From an uncultured Desulfobacter sp. (lineage in GTDB: Bacteria; Desulfobacterota; Desulfobacteria; Desulfobacterales; Desulfobacteraceae), in assembly GCF_963677125.1 (NCBI RefSeq), contig NZ_OY781882.1:876501-940500 (forward strand): a stretch of DNA of 64,000 nucleotides. Reading direction: 5' to 3'. Position numbers and translations under genes: made by a program. The first letter of the stretch is position 1. Each line of letters begins with the position of its first letter. This document shows, in pieces, positions 60,820 through 64,000 of the stretch. Below the pieces are notes generated by a model that was not told the DNA's origin, made no database searches, and saw only the letters and a list, made by a program, of their open reading frames with translations.

Positions 60820-61253
60820 TAGATACTCATTTTGAAAGGCGGGTTGTTTGAAAAGTAAGGTTAGTCCAACGGTGCGCAAAGTTACTCTAATGCGAAGGAA
60901 TAAACCACCGGCATGCCGGTGGTTTATTCCTTCGCATTAGACTTTGATACTAATACTAAATAATGAAATATAAGGCACATGATCAAAATAAAATCGCCCA
61001 GCTGCTTGTCTTTTGAACCACCCTCGGCGTTACGCCTACGGATAAATATTTCAATATGCTTTCGTAGGTGTGCCTTGACTATGGCTTAAAATCAGGCGCA
61101 TTTATGGTAGATTTATTTCTGATCATGGGCTCAATAGCCTGAGTCCATCAGAATGTCTGTAAGATATTCTTTTTCATGCTATATAGTTCTATTTTATCAC
61201 TTGTGACGTTTTTTTGTCAAAAAAATGACCAATACATCGAAAGGTTTTTTATT
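60820..61253. other. Intergenic region with a large palindrome
   Basis: Apart from the 56-bp palindrome described separately, short minus-strand frames around 60985-61080 look protein-like (LRKHIEIFIRRRNAEGG) and may be remnants, but I cannot identify them. Confidence 0.4.
60886..60941. repeat. 56-bp perfect palindrome
   Basis: Arms of 28 bp meet without a loop at GCATGC (centre 60913/60914); the left arm is TCTAATGCGAAGGAATAAAC then CACCGGCA. It can form a cruciform or a strong RNA hairpin; a T-run for termination is lacking directly after it. Confidence 0.93.
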
Positions 61254-61787
61254 ATGGCGAAAAGTATTATAACTGCAATATTTGCCTGTCTGACTGCTGT
61301 TCTGACGAGCTTGATTGCTTTATGGGCAGGTGGAAAAAAGTTAAAGAATGAAATTCTTGGGAGTCATAATTCTCTGTTGATTGAAAAGCAAATCAACGCA
61401 TGTGAAGATCTATGGCGAGTTTTAGCTCTGTTATCATTTTCTTCTAAAACATCTATTGTAAAAATGAAAAATTCAAAAGAGACGATTATAAGCAAACAAA
61501 ACGCGAAAGATTTCATATCACAATTGATGGAAATTTTCTATTCTCCATCAGGACTATATTTTTCATTTAATGTTAGAAAATGCCTTTTTGAGTTGAGAGG
61601 CTTTATAGCGGAAGAAATTTTATCGGACAATGAAGCCGACGAGACATCATTGTCCGATAAAAAATTAAACCTATTGAAAGATAAAAGAAATAAGCTCATC
61701 ATTTCCATAAGAGAAGAGATTGGCGTTATTGATTTACAAGCAACAAAAAACAGGGGGAATGAAAATCAATCATCCCACTCCAATTGA
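61254..61787 (+). CDS. Hypothetical membrane-anchored protein
   Basis: A 177-residue protein: one N-terminal helix (SIITAIFACLTAVLTSLIALWAGG) followed by a lysine-rich, mostly helical cytoplasmic domain. No family is recognised. AAAGG precedes the ATG. Its low GC and isolated position resemble the preceding small genes. Confidence 0.55.
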   Translation: MAKSIITAIFACLTAVLTSLIALWAGGKKLKNEILGSHNSLLIEKQINACEDLWRVLALLSFSSKTSIVKMKNSKETIISKQNAKDFISQLMEIFYSPSGLYFSFNVRKCLFELRGFIAEEILSDNEADETSLSDKKLNLLKDKRNKLIISIREEIGVIDLQATKNRGNENQSSHSN

Positions 61788-61911
61788 CAGCATCGGTTTT
61801 TGGTTTACTTCAGTTTACACCCTCACTTAATTCGTCCATAACTTTGTAAAAAAAGTTAATCCGTTTATTCTGTTATATGTTTATAAAGACTCCTGTTCTA
61901 AGGCTATTGTA

Positions 61912-62082
61912 ATGATTGATCACCACAAGCTGCTGCCTAATATTAAATTGTTATTCATAATCAGAATGCTTACAGGGGGAACCAATCAAACCAGCCTTAA
62001 CGAGGCTGTGGACATGACCGCCATGCCACGCCTGCTCATTGGCATATTCAATCCGTTTCTGCTGGTCTGTCTGACACCATAA
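61912..62082 (+). CDS. Possible small protein or remnant
   Basis: A 56-residue frame (MIDHHKLLPNIKLLFIIRML, then TGGTNQTSLNEAVDMTAMPR and LLIGIFNPFLLVCLTP). It reads like a real peptide and has no clear ribosome-binding site. It overlaps the end of the convergent XRE-cupin gene by 35 bases. Identity unknown. Confidence 0.25.
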   Translation: MIDHHKLLPNIKLLFIIRMLTGGTNQTSLNEAVDMTAMPRLLIGIFNPFLLVCLTP

Positions 62083-62641
62083 TAGATAAAAATTTAATGG
62101 GAAGCTGAATCAGCTCTTCAGGGCCGTGGATGGCTTCGGCATCGAAGAGCAGTGAATCACCAGGACTAAGATGAAAAGAGCGGTCTCCGTGGGCGTACAT
62201 CATTTGGCCTTCCAGCATATAGATGAATTCGGTGCCGGAATGTTCAAAAAAAGGGGAGACCTCCGATTCCTTGGTGAGGGTCAGCAGGTAGGGTTCGAGC
62301 AGGGCATCTTTTCTCAGGCTGTGCCCTAAAAGTTCATAGTTGTGGCCGGTCCGGGTGCCGCGACGGTCAATCACCATGCCTGTTCCGGCTTTGACGTAGC
62401 TGACGTGCCGCTTTTCTTCAAATTTTCTAAAAAACGCGGTGATGGGAATCAATAAAGCCCTGGATAAGGCCTGGAGAGTGGATAGGGATGGCGAGGTATT
62501 GCCGTTCTCAATTTTTGAAAGCATGCCGATAGATAAATTGGCTTGTTTGGCAAGTTCGGCAATGGTCAGTCCGTTTTTGGTTCTGTACCGTTTTATTTCA
62601 CGTCCAATGGATCGTTCGATGGTGTGGTTCGACATGCTCAT
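62048..62641 (-). CDS. XRE-family regulator with C-terminal cupin (PuuR-like)
   Basis: A 197-residue regulator. The HTH_3 domain (IKRYRTKNGLTIAELAKQANLSIGMLSKIENGNTSPSLSTL) covers about 12-60 and a cupin ligand domain about 105-185 (SEVSPFFEHSGTEFIYMLEGQ, LSPGDSLLFDAEAIHGPEEL). Such regulators often control amine or polyamine catabolism next to glutamine-synthetase-like genes, which is the case here: the neighbouring upstream gene on the same strand is of that type. Start chosen at MSMSNHT; nearby Met codons are possible. Confidence 0.92.
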   Translation of the reverse strand: MSMSNHTIERSIGREIKRYRTKNGLTIAELAKQANLSIGMLSKIENGNTSPSLSTLQALSRALLIPITAFFRKFEEKRHVSYVKAGTGMVIDRRGTRTGHNYELLGHSLRKDALLEPYLLTLTKESEVSPFFEHSGTEFIYMLEGQMMYAHGDRSFHLSPGDSLLFDAEAIHGPEELIQLPIKFLSIMVSDRPAETD

Positions 62642-62761
62642 AAATTCAATCCTTTTTATCAATCGGCAAATATGTAGTTATTCTGGGCCCTATCCATGGC
62701 CCACCGTACCAGGGCTCATGGAAGGTTTCAGCTACCGGACCTGTTCGGTATGTATTATTTA

Positions 62762-64000
62762 TTACAGCATAGTCAGTGTCCGCTTGATTTCCCAGGGGGT
62801 AACATGCTGCATGAATTCTCCCCATTCGGCTTTTTTGAGGCGGATGAATTCATCGGCAATGGCACCCAGGCCGTTTTGAACCACCTCATCTTCCTCAAGC
62901 GCTTCCACCGCTTCCATAAGGTTCTGGGGTAGAAGAGTCAACCCCATTTCCCTGCGTTGGGCCACGGAAAGATTCCAGATATTTTTACCGCAAATCGCCT
63001 CACCAGGATCAATTTCATTTTCAATGCCGTCAAGGCCCGCTGCGATCTGCGCCGCCATCAACAGATAGGGGTTGACCATGGCCGACGGCGACCGGTCTTC
63101 AAAACGGTTGGGGCTGGGGCAACGGTAAAGCTGCGTGCGGTTGTTGTCTCCATAGGATGCAAAAGACGGCGTCCATGTGTAACCGGAATTGGATGAATAA
63201 ACAAACTCTCCGCTCTGAATGCGCCGATAGCAGTTTATCTGGGGTGAGGAAACGGCGGTGATGGCCCGGCAGTGTTTCAACAGGCCGCCAATATAATGTA
63301 TTGCGGTTTTGGAGAGGCCCAGGCCTTTCCAGTCTGCCTGCCCGTCTTTCAGAGGAAAGAGGTTCTTGCCGGAGTCGGCATCGGCCACATGGAAATGAAG
63401 ATGGGCCCCGGATCCGGTTTTGTCTTCAAACGGCTTGGCCAGAAATGTTGCAATGGCCCCGTATTTTTGGGCGATCTGGCCGCTCATGAGCCGGAACAGG
63501 ATTAGACGGTCGGAGGCTTTTACCGCATCGGACCAGTCAAAGTTGATTTCGTACTGGCCGTTGGCATCTTCATGGTCGCTTTGGTAGATGCCGAAACCCA
63601 TCTGGTTTCCGCAGCGGATGATGTCCTGAAGATAATCAATGCTCTGGGCCATGCCTTTGAAATCGTAGCAGGGTTTGGCCAGGGTGTCCAAGTTGAGGGG
63701 GTCCCAGGGCTTGATGCCGTTTTCGTCCTGCACCACCAGAAAATGCTCGGGTTCGAAACCGCCGTTTAAGGTGAGACCTTTTTCCGCCATCACACCGAGC
63801 ATGCGTTTCAGGTTGTTGCGGGGGCAGTAGGGCCAGATTTCGTTGTTTACATAGAGATCGCAGTTGGCGATGGCTACATTGGGAATCCAGGGAAGCTGAA
63901 CGTAAGTCGCAGGATCGGTTCGAGCCATCAGGTCATGGCTTTCCGGTCCTAATCCCATGCCCCAGACGGCTGCACCGGCAAAACCGGCCCCATCATCCAC
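62762..64000 (-). CDS. Glutamine synthetase-like ligase (GlnT/GlnA group), 5' end beyond window
   Basis: The 412 visible C-terminal residues belong to a glutamine-synthetase fold enzyme. GGFEPEHFLV, QSDHEDANGQYEINFDWSDAV and GSGAHLHFHV hold metal and glutamate ligands; NNRTQLYRCPSPNRFEDRSPSA is the ATP/ammonium region. The sequence differs from ordinary GlnA and fits ligases that join glutamate to amines, such as gamma-glutamylmethylamide synthetase or polyamine ligases. With the sarcosine genes and an XRE-cupin regulator next to it, a role in methylated-amine use is inferred. Start lies beyond 64000. Confidence 0.88.
   Translation of the reverse strand: MDDGAGFAGAAVWGMGLGPESHDLMARTDPATYVQLPWIPNVAIANCDLYVNNEIWPYCPRNNLKRMLGVMAEKGLTLNGGFEPEHFLVVQDENGIKPWDPLNLDTLAKPCYDFKGMAQSIDYLQDIIRCGNQMGFGIYQSDHEDANGQYEINFDWSDAVKASDRLILFRLMSGQIAQKYGAIATFLAKPFEDKTGSGAHLHFHVADADSGKNLFPLKDGQADWKGLGLSKTAIHYIGGLLKHCRAITAVSSPQINCYRRIQSGEFVYSSNSGYTWTPSFASYGDNNRTQLYRCPSPNRFEDRSPSAMVNPYLLMAAQIAAGLDGIENEIDPGEAICGKNIWNLSVAQRREMGLTLLPQNLMEAVEALEEDEVVQNGLGAIADEFIRLKKAEWGEFMQHVTPWEIKRTLTML

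Noticed and set aside
1..64000. tRNA, rRNA and CRISPR arrays
   Set aside because: No tRNA-like T-loop with matching acceptor, no rRNA segment and no regularly spaced repeats were found by reading; a dedicated search would be needed to exclude a tRNA.

Overview
The window looks like a chromosomal segment of a strictly anaerobic, selenium-using deltaproteobacterial sulfate reducer of the Desulfobacteraceae type. This is inferred from gene content: pyruvate phosphate dikinase, DUF362, rubredoxin, Sec-type peroxiredoxin, sensors ending in a CSxCKKIRDD cysteine module, and a Mo/W bis-MGD enzyme. No rRNA, tRNA or CRISPR array was recognised.

Layout. 1-3.1 kb: a minus-strand Zn/Mn-type ABC importer operon (binding protein, small exported protein, ATPase, permease cut by the window edge). 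3.2-10.5 kb: ppdK on minus, then an ABC-F ATPase, a small membrane protein and an orphan GspE/PilB ATPase with a C-terminal cyclic-nucleotide-binding domain on plus. 10.7-15.4 kb: a decaying accessory zone with a truncated tyrosine recombinase, an FRG-domain protein, a membrane protein, wreckage of a livM-livG-livF transporter operon and a PEP-CTERM-like exported protein. 15.7-18.8 kb: a minus-strand selenium/sulfur redox cluster containing two in-frame UGA codons at conserved cysteine positions, each followed by a SECIS-like hairpin. One is in a peroxiredoxin and one in a YeeE/YedE-family protein. A rubredoxin and a TsoY-like membrane protein lie upstream in the same cluster.

19.4-36.5 kb: what appears to be one regulon. 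A YqhD-like alcohol dehydrogenase and an SDR lie on plus. Then comes a long minus-strand run holding two cupins plus a third more distant one, two carboxymuconolactone-decarboxylase-like proteins, two flavodoxin-type FMN proteins, two tandem alpha/beta hydrolases, three cyclophilin-like domains, a metallo-beta-lactamase lipoprotein, a polar amino-acid ABC transporter and a DUF362 protein. An AraC_N/AraC (YqhC-type) regulator sits divergently at the head. I see the same operator, at constant 24-nt distance from a -10 element, in front of the dehydrogenase, the cupin and the head of the long operon. I read this as a carbonyl/electrophile stress regulon.

36.5-48.6 kb: an orphan molybdopterin enzyme, DUF2845 protein, PACE efflux pump with divergent LysR regulator, a frameshifted histidine-kinase remnant, a PAS sensor, a cNMP/CBS/DUF294 protein, a periplasmic binding protein and a chemoreceptor. 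48.8-55.5 kb: an RpiR regulator divergent from soxB-soxD-soxA-soxG (heterotetrameric sarcosine oxidase type) and a YbaK-type deacylase. 55.6-57.1 kb: an intact IS5-like element with inverted repeats and a 4-bp target duplication. 57.3-64 kb: an iron-sulfur flavoprotein, sensors with the cysteine module, small unknown proteins, a 56-bp perfect palindrome, an XRE-cupin regulator and the 3' part of a glutamine-synthetase-like gene, which may belong with methylated-amine use.
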